From positions 1 to 20,970 of the forward strand of contig JBMOLK010000043.1 in NCBI GenBank assembly GCA_049325575.1: DNA of 20,970 nucleotides. Direction: 5' to 3'. The stretch comes from JBMOLK01 sp049325575. GTDB lineage: Bacteria > Bacillota > Clostridia > Acetivibrionales > Acetivibrionaceae. Below, piece by piece: positions 1-7,595 of the stretch; the stretch's first letter is position 1; each line of letters starts with the position of its first letter. Made by a program: the position numbers and the translations under genes. A model generated the notes under the pieces. It worked only from the letters and a program-made list of their open reading frames with translations, was not told the DNA's origin and did no database searches.

Positions 1-384
1 TATGGATCTTTTAAGGAGCATAGCCATTGATACCGAATTTGTACCTATACTTTCTTCAGAGAATGATACTCCCGGTACAAAAAAATCTTTATATTCATAT
101 CTCTTTTCCACCGTTCCGGGCCTATGCTTAATGCTAAGCAAGTACCCATCCTCATCAAAAAGTAAAAAACAGAAAGCATTTTTAATATTCTTCAGGGTAT
201 CCAAATGTCTATACATAAAGTCGGAGAATTTCTCTATCTTATCCTTCTTTTTCCCCGAGATTTTTTTAATTTCATCTGCCTTAAGTTTTATTAACGGTTT
301 ACCAAGTTCCTTTGATAAACCTTTTTGGCTGCATATTTCCCATGACTTTAATATACTTTGGTATAACTGTATATCATTAGTCAT
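1..384 (-). CDS. sigma-54-dependent (AcoR-like) regulator, N-terminal part, truncated by window edge
   Basis: The minus strand is open from an ATG at 384-382 to base 1 (128 codons, no stop), preceded by a strong GGGGGAGGT ribosome site about 5 bases upstream. The protein starts MTNDIQLYQSILKSWEICSQ, like the short helical N-terminus of AcoR-type activators. It then enters a GAF-like domain with FCFLLFDEDGYLLSI and the signature SEESIGTNSVSMAM near residues 109-122. This E-x-x-I-G-T-N pattern is typical of GAF domains in bacterial enhancer-binding proteins that work with sigma-54. The expected AAA+ (GAFTGA) and Fis-type HTH domains would lie left of the window. A 132-codon frame on the plus strand over the same bases is a shadow: it lacks a ribosome site and family features. 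The ligand and target genes cannot be told. The gene is divergent from loaP. Confidence 0.75.
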   Translation of the reverse strand, partial: MTNDIQLYQSILKSWEICSQKGLSKELGKPLIKLKADEIKKISGKKKDKIEKFSDFMYRHLDTLKNIKNAFCFLLFDEDGYLLSIKHRPGTVEKRYEYKDFFVPGVSFSEESIGTNSVSMAMLLKRSI

Positions 385-443
385 TTCGACCTCCCCCTAA
401 CAGGTTCAAGTTTATTCTAACAGCATGGACTTTAAATTTTAAC

Positions 444-457
444 TATACTTAAGTATA
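444..457. promoter_or_regulatory. perfect 14-bp palindrome TATACTTAAGTATA upstream of the sigma-54-type regulator gene
   Basis: The bases form a perfect 14-bp palindrome and contain the -10-like hexamer TATACT on both strands. It lies 60 bases upstream of the ATG at 384. It could be an operator or part of a promoter; no good -35 was found at 16-18 bp. An AT-rich palindrome of this size may also occur by chance. Confidence 0.3.
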
Positions 458-621
458 ACGATGGTTTAGTCATAGTTTGTCATTTAAAATCAGTATTTGT
501 TTAAAGCAATTCTCTTATTGTTCAAGGCCTTTTTTATAGTAAACAGCTAGTTTTATTCAGTATTTATGTACTGTATTATATAACTTAGTCTCTTTGAGCA
601 GTTGGAGTTCTCTATGCAAAC

Positions 622-643
622 TTTGTGAAATTATGTTGCAAAA
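622..643 (+). repeat. 22-base motif, copy 1 (upstream of loaP)
   Basis: It begins TTTGTG and ends TTGCAAAA, and matches 1341-1362 at 19 of 22 positions, in the same orientation. It lies 129 bases before the loaP start. Its presence in front of both loaP and the three-gene operon suggests a shared regulator-binding site. This is inference from two copies only. Confidence 0.4.
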
Positions 644-771
644 AATCATTTCTACACTGTCTGATATCTGCTCACCTCACAAAAACCATCAAAAGTATAG
701 TCGTATGGGAAATATATTAAATGTTATGCTTAGGTTAGCAGAGTTTTAATTAATATTTTTGGAGGGATTTT

Positions 772-1278
772 ATGAACTGGTACGCGCTTTTTGTAGAAAC
801 TGGTGCAGAAGAAACGGTAGAACAGTATATTTATTATCATTTTGATAAATCCAAATGCTGTTTGGTTATACCTAAAAGAAGGCTCATGGAGGTGAAAAAC
901 GGTGTCTCCTCCCAGGTAACCAGAACTCTTTTTCCAGGTTATATATTTATAAATGTTGATATGAATGCTGATATATATCATAAACTAAGGAAAATCCCTA
1001 AGATATATAAAGTTATAAATCAGGGGGGAGATTATTATTCACAGGTTTCAGACGAAGAAATGAAGTATATATTAAGACTTGTCAAAAATAGTAATACTAT
1101 AGATTTCTCCCAGGTATTAATTGAGAATTCAGAGGTACATGTTTGCTCGGGTCCTCTTTTGGGAATGGAAGGCTTAATTAAAAAAATAGACAAAAGACGA
1201 GGAAGGGCAAAAGTTGTTTTAAACTTAATGGGATCACCAAAAACCGTTGACCTTGGGGTAAATATACTTAACTTATAA
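772..1278 (+). CDS. loaP: LoaP-type specialised NusG paralog (processive antiterminator)
   Basis: A 168-residue protein with ATG start and GGAGGG ribosome site about 7 bases upstream. Residues 1-100 form an NGN domain opening with MNWYALFVETG, the N-terminus I recognise from the LoaP subgroup of NusG paralogs, and including RTLFPGYIFINVDM. Residues 120-168 form a KOW-like domain (GPLLGMEGLIKKIDKRRGRA). NusG-family proteins ride on RNA polymerase; LoaP is known to suppress termination in specific long operons of Bacillus and other Firmicutes and to bind RNA in the leader. Being a single small gene directly before a 5.5-kb three-gene operon in the same orientation is the expected context. A probable terminator and a separate promoter lie between loaP and that operon, so loaP may be made independently and then act on it in trans. 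That target is inferred, not shown. Confidence 0.88.
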   Translation: MNWYALFVETGAEETVEQYIYYHFDKSKCCLVIPKRRLMEVKNGVSSQVTRTLFPGYIFINVDMNADIYHKLRKIPKIYKVINQGGDYYSQVSDEEMKYILRLVKNSNTIDFSQVLIENSEVHVCSGPLLGMEGLIKKIDKRRGRAKVVLNLMGSPKTVDLGVNILNL

Positions 1279-1308
1279 TAATAACCCGCAACGAACTCCT
1301 ACATATTA

Positions 1309-1343
1309 CTGGTTTTCACGCGTTGTAAAGTACCGGATTTTTT
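1309..1343 (+). terminator. probable intrinsic terminator after loaP
   Basis: CTGGT (1309-1313) pairs with ACCGG (1332-1336), with one G-U pair. TTT/AAA and AC/GT continue inside it with small bulges around the loop GCGTT. Six T residues follow at 1338-1343. The stem is imperfect, so the terminator may be weak or conditional. Confidence 0.45.
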
Positions 1344-1362
1344 GTGTAACTATATTGCAAAA
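1341..1362 (+). repeat. 22-base motif, copy 2 (upstream of the stalk/TPR operon)
   Basis: Same orientation as 622-643, with 3 differences in 22 bases. It ends 14 bases before the -35 box of the operon promoter at 1377-1405, a position suited to an activator or to upstream contacts. It overlaps the T-run of the putative loaP terminator by three bases. Confidence 0.4.
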
Positions 1363-1376
1363 TCTGTGTGGAAATA

Positions 1377-1405
1377 TTGATATACCCTCCTAACTATGAT
1401 AGAAT
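1377..1405 (+). promoter_or_regulatory. sigma-A promoter of the HTH/stalk/TPR operon
   Basis: TTGATA at 1377-1382 and TAGAAT at 1400-1405 are separated by 17 bp; each box matches consensus at 5 of 6 positions. The start of transcription would be near 1412, giving a leader of about 115 bases before the first gene at 1528. Confidence 0.6.
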
Positions 1406-1411
1406 AATCGA

Positions 1412-1527
1412 AAAATGGTGTCTTTTTTTATGTTTCATTGCTTTAAATCAAATCATAAAGAATTTAGAGAGAATTGATGTTTTTTTGATCTTATTATTTT
1501 ATTATTCATGGTATTGGGGGGTGCCTT
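1412..1527 (+). other. AT-rich untranslated leader of the operon
   Basis: This is the predicted 5' leader between the sigma-A promoter and the gene at 1528. It has T-runs at about 1426-1432 and 1482-1488 and a weak 8-bp stem (CTTTAAAT with ATTTAGAG, one G-U pair) around 1441-1470. I see no recognised riboswitch and no clear LoaP-binding hairpin, but a LoaP-responsive pause or termination site would be expected here if the operon is a LoaP target. A strong GGGGGGTG ribosome site ends the leader. Confidence 0.35.
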
Positions 1528-2652
1528 ATGGCAGATAGAATTTTAAATATTGAAAATGTGTTGAATATCATTTTTAAAACCACCACAAAAAGTACTCAAT
1601 TCTTTGCAGATTCATATCTTATGAAGGATATATCCGTTATTTCCAGGTGGAGAAACAACAGCGTATTCCCAAAGTTTGAAGATTTAAAAAAGATTGTTGA
1701 GTTTGCTGTCAATGAGTCTACCGGCGTACAGCGTGTTGTTATGAAGGATGAAATTTTAAAACTACTCAATAATAGTTCCTTAAAAAAAGAAATAAAAAAG
1801 GTGATCCTGGAAAAAGAAGCTTTTGATGATTTTCTTACGGAGATTTTAAGTGCCTTAACAATTGAACATCAAAGTTATATTATGGAAATAAATAATATAA
1901 AATCCTACCCAGGTAACAGTACATCAAAATACATAAATATCAAACAAGAGGATCATAATATTCAAAAAGATAGTATTTCTGAAAATATTGAAGATATTTC
2001 TGGCGATTTTTCCGGTATAGTTAAGTTTGACCTGGTCATGCTAAAGCAAAACGGTAGCAAAAAAAAGATGGGGCCGGGTAATGATAATAAAGAGTTTGAT
2101 AACAGTGTTAGTTTGAATGAAAAAGATATGAACAAAATCAAAAAATTCATACTCAGCAGAATGGCACTGGGGATAATTGTATTAGTATGCATTTCAGGTT
2201 TTTTTATTGTGCAGGCGTCAAATAACTACCACAGCCCCAACTTAAAAAGTGTATTTGCCATAGATACAGTAACTCCTGCAGCAAAAGAAAGCTTTTCCCC
2301 CTCTCCCTCTCAACCAGTACAGTCAATACAGGCTGAAAGTTCGAGGCCAACCCACACACCAATACCTGAATCAACACCGATACCAATGACTGCATCTATC
2401 CATACGCCTGCCCATACAGAATCACCTGAACCAATCCCTTCACAAAAGCCGCTTGATAAAGTTAAAATTCCATCACCGTCTGTTGACCTGGACAGCCAAA
2501 AATCAATTACTGCTAAAAAAGATTCGGATAATACAAATTCAATTAATGCTCCCAATAACCAAGGTACTATTAACAACTATTATATTGATTTTAATGGAAA
2601 CGGTAATGACGTTGCTGTAGGAAGCTCAACAATTATACATGAAAAGGATTAA
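1528..2652 (+). CDS. transmembrane protein with N-terminal HTH-like domain, P/S/T-rich outer stalk and C-terminal GNG-N-x-VAVG motif
   Basis: A 374-residue protein, ATG start with GGGGGG ribosome site. Residues 1-110 look like a small helical DNA-binding module: DISVISRWRNNSVFPKFEDL (34-53) has the pattern of an HTH recognition helix and following turn, as in XRE-like domains. Residues 110-205 are polar and presumably cytoplasmic. A single transmembrane segment spans about 211-229 (ALGIIVLVCISGFFIV), preceded by lysines, placing the N-terminus inside. Residues 249-320 are rich in Pro, Ser and Thr, like a wall-spanning linker. The last 25 residues carry YYIDFNGNGNDVAVGSSTII, a motif shared with both downstream proteins. 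The topology recalls membrane-bound regulators that pair an outer sensor with an inner regulatory domain. The function is not known; a signal-transducing role is inferred. It is the first gene of the operon, 62 bases before the next start. Confidence 0.75.
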   Translation: MADRILNIENVLNIIFKTTTKSTQFFADSYLMKDISVISRWRNNSVFPKFEDLKKIVEFAVNESTGVQRVVMKDEILKLLNNSSLKKEIKKVILEKEAFDDFLTEILSALTIEHQSYIMEINNIKSYPGNSTSKYINIKQEDHNIQKDSISENIEDISGDFSGIVKFDLVMLKQNGSKKKMGPGNDNKEFDNSVSLNEKDMNKIKKFILSRMALGIIVLVCISGFFIVQASNNYHSPNLKSVFAIDTVTPAAKESFSPSPSQPVQSIQAESSRPTHTPIPESTPIPMTASIHTPAHTESPEPIPSQKPLDKVKIPSPSVDLDSQKSITAKKDSDNTNSINAPNNQGTINNYYIDFNGNGNDVAVGSSTIIHEKD

Positions 2653-2714
2653 ACTCCTGATGATATTCTGTGCTCTATTCATCTGATTTCAATGTAAAGG
2701 GGGGTTATCAGGCT

Positions 2715-4262
2715 TTGAAGAAGATAATGATACTGTTGTCTGCAGTTGTTCTAATGCTGCAAATAGTTCTTGATATCGCTTATCCTAATATTACTCATGC
2801 TAAAGATGTTATAATTACTGTTGATAATATCAATACGCCCCTTAAGATCCCATCCAAAGACATAAACAATATCCCGTATGTATCAATCCGTCCTATTCTT
2901 GAGTATCTCGGTTGGAACCTTCAGTGGGATTCTTTTAAGAGAACCATTACCTGTACCAGGGGAAATGATCAAACAGTATTTAAAGTCGACAGTCCGGTTG
3001 TAATCATAAATGGTGAACAGTCTACGCTTGATAGTGCTCCTGTCGTCATAAACGGGTCTACATACCTTCAAAGCAAGTCAATAGCAAATCTCTTCGGTAT
3101 TAAAGTGCGATGGAATAAAAAGGACAACCTGGTCTTAGTATCAAATGATGCCTACTACAATGTAGCGATTAACGGGAAGGGAAACATAGTTGTTGCCGGA
3201 AATGGCATTCTGGTTAACATCGTAGAGCCTTATGGAATTGAAACCCTTTATGATATGCTGGATTATGCTGACAGCCTTCTATCGCAAAATATCACCGGTG
3301 ATGCAATTTTAAAATACGAAGGAATACTTGAAAACCTTTCTGCTCATGAAAATCCAGAGATTTATGCACATGTCATGAATAACATGGGAAATGCTTATAC
3401 CCTTAAGGCTGAAAACAGAGATATGAAAAGGAATGTTCTTCATGCCATAGATTCATACAAAGGTGCATTGGAAGTCTATGCAAATGAACCTCTAAGCATC
3501 CCCTACTGTATTATCCTTAACAACCTTGGTAATGCTTATAAGATACTATGGGAGGTTACAGGGAAACGGGAAGATCTGTTATTAGCCGCCCAGCAGTATA
3601 AAAAAGCGTCAGCCATCAGCTGGCCCAAACGCCATATAATGGAATATGCTGCCCTTAAGTATAACATCGGTACAGTGTACGGAGAATTGGGTCAGAAGGA
3701 ACTGGCAATATCAAGCCTTCTGGAAGCCCGGGAAATATATATATCCTGTCTTAAGTCCTACAACCAAAAGGATACTCCTCCACAGTGGGCTGTAATGCAG
3801 CAAAAACTTGGAGATATATACAGAGCTTTATACTCCGTGTCTCCTGTAGCAGAAAATATTATGTGTTCGATTAATGCCTATGAGTCTTCCCTGAAAATTT
3901 GGACTTTAGAGAGTTTTCCCAGGGAATATGCCAGAGCACATAAATGCCTTGGAGATGCCTATGATATATTTCTGGAATCCGGAAAATCCGATGGACAAAT
4001 CGAAAAAACAGTTAAAGCATATAAAGAAAGTCTTATTGTCTATACATTGGAAAGATATCCGATACATTATGCACATATTTATTATACACTGGGAAATGCA
4101 TTCACTTATATGGCAGAAAATAAAAAAGAACTGAAATATCTGACTTTGGCGCTATCATACTATAAGGAAGCCCTAAAAGTATATACTGAAGATAACTACC
4201 CCGCATATAACAGAATACTTAATGACCGTATCAGCCAAATCGAAAAAAATAAAGAAATTTAA
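2715..4262 (+). CDS. exported stalk-domain (copper amine oxidase N-like) and TPR protein
   Basis: A TTG start at 2715 is chosen because a strong AAAGGGGGG site precedes it by 10 bases and the protein then opens with a clean signal peptide (MKKIMILLSAVVLMLQIVL...). A GTG start at 2670 would add 15 residues but has no ribosome site. The 515-residue product has a signal peptide or anchor (1-29), then residues 31-145 with two halves of a stalk domain (PYVSIRPILEYLGWNLQWD; STYLQSKSIANLFGIKVRW) of the copper amine oxidase N-terminal type. This fold is common on clostridial surface proteins and does not imply oxidase activity. Next is the motif YYNVAINGKGNIVVAGNGIL (147-166). Residues 175-500 hold about seven helical TPR-like repeats (MNNMGNAY, LNNLGNAY, HKCLGDAY). 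It is paralogous to the next gene and lies in the same operon. TPRs bind proteins or peptides; the partner is unknown. Confidence 0.8.
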   Translation: MKKIMILLSAVVLMLQIVLDIAYPNITHAKDVIITVDNINTPLKIPSKDINNIPYVSIRPILEYLGWNLQWDSFKRTITCTRGNDQTVFKVDSPVVIINGEQSTLDSAPVVINGSTYLQSKSIANLFGIKVRWNKKDNLVLVSNDAYYNVAINGKGNIVVAGNGILVNIVEPYGIETLYDMLDYADSLLSQNITGDAILKYEGILENLSAHENPEIYAHVMNNMGNAYTLKAENRDMKRNVLHAIDSYKGALEVYANEPLSIPYCIILNNLGNAYKILWEVTGKREDLLLAAQQYKKASAISWPKRHIMEYAALKYNIGTVYGELGQKELAISSLLEAREIYISCLKSYNQKDTPPQWAVMQQKLGDIYRALYSVSPVAENIMCSINAYESSLKIWTLESFPREYARAHKCLGDAYDIFLESGKSDGQIEKTVKAYKESLIVYTLERYPIHYAHIYYTLGNAFTYMAENKKELKYLTLALSYYKEALKVYTEDNYPAYNRILNDRISQIEKNKEI

Positions 4263-4293
4263 TACATAAAACATTCTTTTTAGGGGGAGAGCT

Positions 4294-7080
4294 ATGAAAA
4301 AAATAATCATGTTACTTATAATTCTGCTGCTGGCAGTAAAAATTCATATGGTAACAGCTGCTGCAGGCAGAGAGATAGCAGATGTAAGAATAAACGGTGA
4401 AACCGTAAAGTTCAGTACAGTTCCCTGTGAAGTTAATGGCAAAGTCTTTATACCTTTAAGAGAAATCTCAAATGTTTTAGGATTTGAAGTAAAATGGGAT
4501 GGTTCAATTAGAACTGCCATGGCTATAAAAGGCGATAAAGTAATTGCATTTAAGGCACTTGGTAGTGAAATGACGGTAAATGGAAAACAAACAAACCTTA
4601 AAGTCCCTACAATTATTATAAAGGACAGGCTATTTGTTTCCGATGAAGCTGTAAACCTTGCTTTTGGAATGCAGTTCTATTGGGATAATAGTGAAAATAT
4701 AATTTACTTATCCAATGATACCAGCATAAATATTAAGTTTAAAGGAGATCAAAATATTGTAGCAGTTGGTGAAGCAAATATATTGTATATAAAAGAGAGA
4801 TATGGGATTGACAAAGTAAATGGTATGATTTCCCAAGCAAACCAACTCCTTATTGATAATAACTTTATAGGAGCAATCAAAAGCTATGAGAGCATACTTG
4901 AGAATATTTCAAGCATAAAAAATCCAAAAGAATATGCATTAATAAAAGTTAATTTAGGTAACGCATACAACGAACTATCAAAAATAGCTAACATGGAAGA
5001 AAACCTGTTAAAAGCCATAACTGTATATGAAGAAGCTTTGAAAGTGTGCGCTGAGGAAAAATATAGTGATATTTATGCTGCAGCACAAAAAGGTTTGGGA
5101 TTTTCATACATAAGCTTTTCCTATATAAGGGATGTTGAGATGAATCTTTCTAAAGCTCTAATATCTTTTGAAAAAGCGACAGAAGTTTATTCCTTAGAGA
5201 AAAATCCTTTAGAGTATGCAGGAATTCAAAAAAAACTTGGAGAGGCATATTTGATTTATTCCAGTATAAAGGATAGTAAGACTAATCTTGAAGAAGCTTT
5301 AAAATATTGTAAAGAAGCTTTAAAAATTTATACAGCTGATACATATCCTCTACACTACTTGGAAGTTCAAAATACTATTGGCTGTATTTATACTGAATTA
5401 GGGACTATAAATGGTTCCCAGGATGATATTTTAAAAGGGCTTGAATCGTTCAATCTGGCACTTGAGGGATGTAATACCATAAAAGATCCATTTAAGTATG
5501 CTATTGTACAAATTAATCTAAGTGCCTGTTATGAAGCATTGGCTTTTATAAAAGACAGGGAAAAAAATACATTAAAAGCTATTAGTCTGTGTGAAGAGGC
5601 TCTTAAAGTTTTTCATGTGGAGAAATATCCCTATCATTATGCTTTGACTCATATAAGACTTTCCACTATCTATAAAAGTTTATCACAGGTAAAAAATGCT
5701 GCTCAAAACATTTCCAAAGCAATAGCTTCCTGTCAGGATGCTTTAGAGGTTTATAGCGTGGAAAGGTATCCCATATACTATGCGAACACCCAAATAAACA
5801 TAGGCCTAAACTATAGTGAATTATCGGATATCACAGATACTGAAAAAAACCTCTCAAAAGCTATTAGTGCTTTTGAGATGGCACTTAAAGTTTATACAAA
5901 TAATAAATACCCATTAGACAATGCACAAACCAAGTATTACCTGGCAATATGTTATAGGAAAATGTCAAAAATCAGGGACATGGAAGAGAATCTTTTGAAA
6001 GCAATTGGAATGTACTCAGACATTTTAAACGTCTATACAATTAAGATCAATCCCATGAAATATGGAGAGATTCAAAACAGTTTGGGTCTTGCATATAACA
6101 GGCTTTCTTATGTAAAGAACATGGAAGAAAACCTATCAAAGGCTATCCAGGCTTATAATGAGGCTTTAAGGGTTTATACATTTGACAGTCAACCTTTGGG
6201 CTACGCAATTATTCAAAACAACCTGGGCTTGGCATATATGAATCTGGGTGACTCATCGGATGATATGGAAATACTAAAAAAAGCATTTGAAGCTTTTAAC
6301 CAGGCTCTAAATGTATATACTCTTGACAAATACCCTTTAAGCTATGCCATGGTACATTTTAATTTAGGGTCTTCATACTATTCATTGGCAGAAATAAACG
6401 AAAATAGTGAAAGTATGTTAAATGCCGTTAAATCTTACTCTGAAACCTTGAAAGTCTATACTATTGAGGATTATCCTTTAGACTATGCATATTCCCTGTA
6501 TGCACTTGGAGATGCCTACACTTTTTTGGCCAGATTCACAGACAGGGAGAAAAATCTTCAAAATGCCCTTAATGCATGTGAAGAGGCTCTTCGGGTATAC
6601 ACCCCTGAAGAAAGTGCTTATGATTATGCCAAAGTCCATATCACCAAAGGCAACGCCTATAGGGATCTGGCAGAAATAAATGGATCGGAAGAGATGTTTG
6701 AAAAGGCTTATTATTCATATGAAAATGCATTAAAGATTCTTAATAAAGAAGACTACCCCCGTGACCATGCTACAGCGAAGATAAATCTTGGGCTAATGTA
6801 TAATAAATTATCTAAAATAAAAAACAAGGAGTATAACCTTATAAAATCCATTTCTGCATACCAGGAAGCAATTGGTACAGGAATAGAGACGGAATTTCCT
6901 GCACAGTACGCTGATGCTTTATTCCAATTAGGTATATCTTACATGGAGTTATCTGATATAAAGGATAAGGACGTGAACAGAAGAAATGCTCTGGAGTGCT
7001 TTAATACTGCATTAAAGATCGAAATTAATCTGACGGAGCGTGAGATTATTAGGGAATATATTGATAGACTAGAGCAGTAA
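4294..7080 (+). CDS. large exported stalk-domain protein with fifteen 47-residue TPR units
   Basis: A 928-residue protein, ATG start with AGGGGGAG ribosome site 6 bases upstream and a signal peptide MKKIIMLLIILLLAVKIHMV followed by AAA. Residues 28-141 are a stalk domain in two halves (KVFIPLREISNVLGFEVKWD; RLFVSDEAVNLAFGMQFYWD). Residues 144-166 contain INIKFKGDQNIVAVGEANIL, matching both upstream proteins. From about residue 210 to 915, fifteen units of 47 residues follow one another with almost no length change; the pattern is K-Y-P-x-x-Y-A-x-x-Q-x-N-L-G-x-A-Y, then N-L-x-K-A-I-x-x-Y-x-E-A-L-K-V-Y-T. These are long-loop TPRs, expected to form an extended superhelix outside the cell. No catalytic domain is seen. 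A scaffold or ligand-binding role is inferred. It is the last gene of the operon, followed by a terminator. Confidence 0.82.
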   Translation: MKKIIMLLIILLLAVKIHMVTAAAGREIADVRINGETVKFSTVPCEVNGKVFIPLREISNVLGFEVKWDGSIRTAMAIKGDKVIAFKALGSEMTVNGKQTNLKVPTIIIKDRLFVSDEAVNLAFGMQFYWDNSENIIYLSNDTSINIKFKGDQNIVAVGEANILYIKERYGIDKVNGMISQANQLLIDNNFIGAIKSYESILENISSIKNPKEYALIKVNLGNAYNELSKIANMEENLLKAITVYEEALKVCAEEKYSDIYAAAQKGLGFSYISFSYIRDVEMNLSKALISFEKATEVYSLEKNPLEYAGIQKKLGEAYLIYSSIKDSKTNLEEALKYCKEALKIYTADTYPLHYLEVQNTIGCIYTELGTINGSQDDILKGLESFNLALEGCNTIKDPFKYAIVQINLSACYEALAFIKDREKNTLKAISLCEEALKVFHVEKYPYHYALTHIRLSTIYKSLSQVKNAAQNISKAIASCQDALEVYSVERYPIYYANTQINIGLNYSELSDITDTEKNLSKAISAFEMALKVYTNNKYPLDNAQTKYYLAICYRKMSKIRDMEENLLKAIGMYSDILNVYTIKINPMKYGEIQNSLGLAYNRLSYVKNMEENLSKAIQAYNEALRVYTFDSQPLGYAIIQNNLGLAYMNLGDSSDDMEILKKAFEAFNQALNVYTLDKYPLSYAMVHFNLGSSYYSLAEINENSESMLNAVKSYSETLKVYTIEDYPLDYAYSLYALGDAYTFLARFTDREKNLQNALNACEEALRVYTPEESAYDYAKVHITKGNAYRDLAEINGSEEMFEKAYYSYENALKILNKEDYPRDHATAKINLGLMYNKLSKIKNKEYNLIKSISAYQEAIGTGIETEFPAQYADALFQLGISYMELSDIKDKDVNRRNALECFNTALKIEINLTEREIIREYIDRLEQ

Positions 7081-7092
7081 AATGTAATATGG

Positions 7093-7130
7093 AAAGGGAG
7101 GTTTCAAATGGTTTCATAGCCTCCCTTTTT
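7093..7130 (+). terminator. strong intrinsic terminator closing the TPR operon
   Basis: AAAGGGAGG (7093-7101) pairs perfectly with CCTCCCTTT (7120-7128), an 18-base loop lies between, and the T-run extends to 7130. It lies 13 bases after the stop of the 928-residue gene. Read on the minus strand the T-tract is shorter, so it may serve the converging response-regulator gene only partly. Confidence 0.85.
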
Positions 7131-7178
7131 CATATGTAACCTATTGTTATTAAATTAATATTTTTCTGTACATATCAT

Positions 7179-7583
7179 TTATGGTGGTGATATAAGCCCC
7201 ATTTTCTCCATAGTTTCGACCAATTTGGCTGTATCTATCGGCTTGGCAGCATAAGCTTCACACCCATACTCGAAGGCAGCATGCACAAACCCTGCTTCTG
7301 ATAATGCTGTAGTAATTATAACTTTAGCCCGTTTTTCAGGGAGCACCCCTTTTTGTTTTTCCAAGTCCCTGATTGCTTTTAAAACCTTAACTCCATCCAC
7401 TTTGGGCATCATTATATCCAAACAAATAAGGTCATAGGGCTTATTTTCACGCATAGCCATGAGATAGGCATCAATAGCCTCCAGCCCATCTACTACCATA
7501 TCACATGCTCCATACTTGGAAAGAAATTTTCCCAAAAATTTCCTACTTGTCAAATCGTCTTCTGCAATTAATATTCTTATCAT
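7179..7583 (-). CDS. single-domain CheY-like response regulator
   Basis: A 134-residue receiver domain with no output domain. The acidic pocket is E8-D9-D10, the phosphoacceptor is D56 (LICLDIMMPKVDG), the switch Thr is T92 (VIITTAL) and the conserved Lys is K114 (AAKPID). A strong GGAGGGG ribosome site precedes the ATG, in the 12-base gap after the hybrid kinase gene, so the two genes are clearly co-transcribed. It is probably the terminal or shuttle receiver for that kinase, receiving phosphate from its Hpt domain. A flagellar or chemosensory target is possible given the mcp and cheW upstream, but nothing in the sequence decides this. Confidence 0.9.
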   Translation of the reverse strand: MIRILIAEDDLTSRKFLGKFLSKYGACDMVVDGLEAIDAYLMAMRENKPYDLICLDIMMPKVDGVKVLKAIRDLEKQKGVLPEKRAKVIITTALSEAGFVHAAFEYGCEAYAAKPIDTAKLVETMEKMGLISPP

Positions 7584-7595
7584 TTTGACCCCTCC

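Larger units (their letters stand above)
385..771. other. long intergenic spacer between divergent regulator gene and loaP
   Basis: These 387 bases contain no convincing gene on either strand and are very AT-rich. They should hold the promoters of both divergent genes, but I find no near-consensus sigma-A promoter for loaP. What can be seen is a 14-bp palindrome at 444-457, a 22-base motif at 622-643 that recurs in front of the operon at 1341-1362, and a small CAGTA/TACTG hairpin near 559-574. The ribosome site of loaP (GGAGGG) is at the right end. The length leaves room for an untranslated leader RNA, which cannot be confirmed from one sequence. Confidence 0.5.

Noticed and set aside
2..400. 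132-codon plus-strand ORF at the left edge
   Set aside because: The minus strand of the same bases encodes a GAF-type regulator start with a strong ribosome site and the ESIGTNS motif; the plus frame has no such support.
2204..2576. Minus-strand ORFs opposite the Pro/Ser/Thr-rich segment
   Set aside because: They arise from the biased codons of the stalk region and lack any gene signals.
2670..2714. GTG start giving a 530-residue stalk/TPR protein
   Set aside because: There is no ribosome site before 2670, while the TTG at 2715 has AAAGGGGGG and puts the signal peptide at the true N-terminus.
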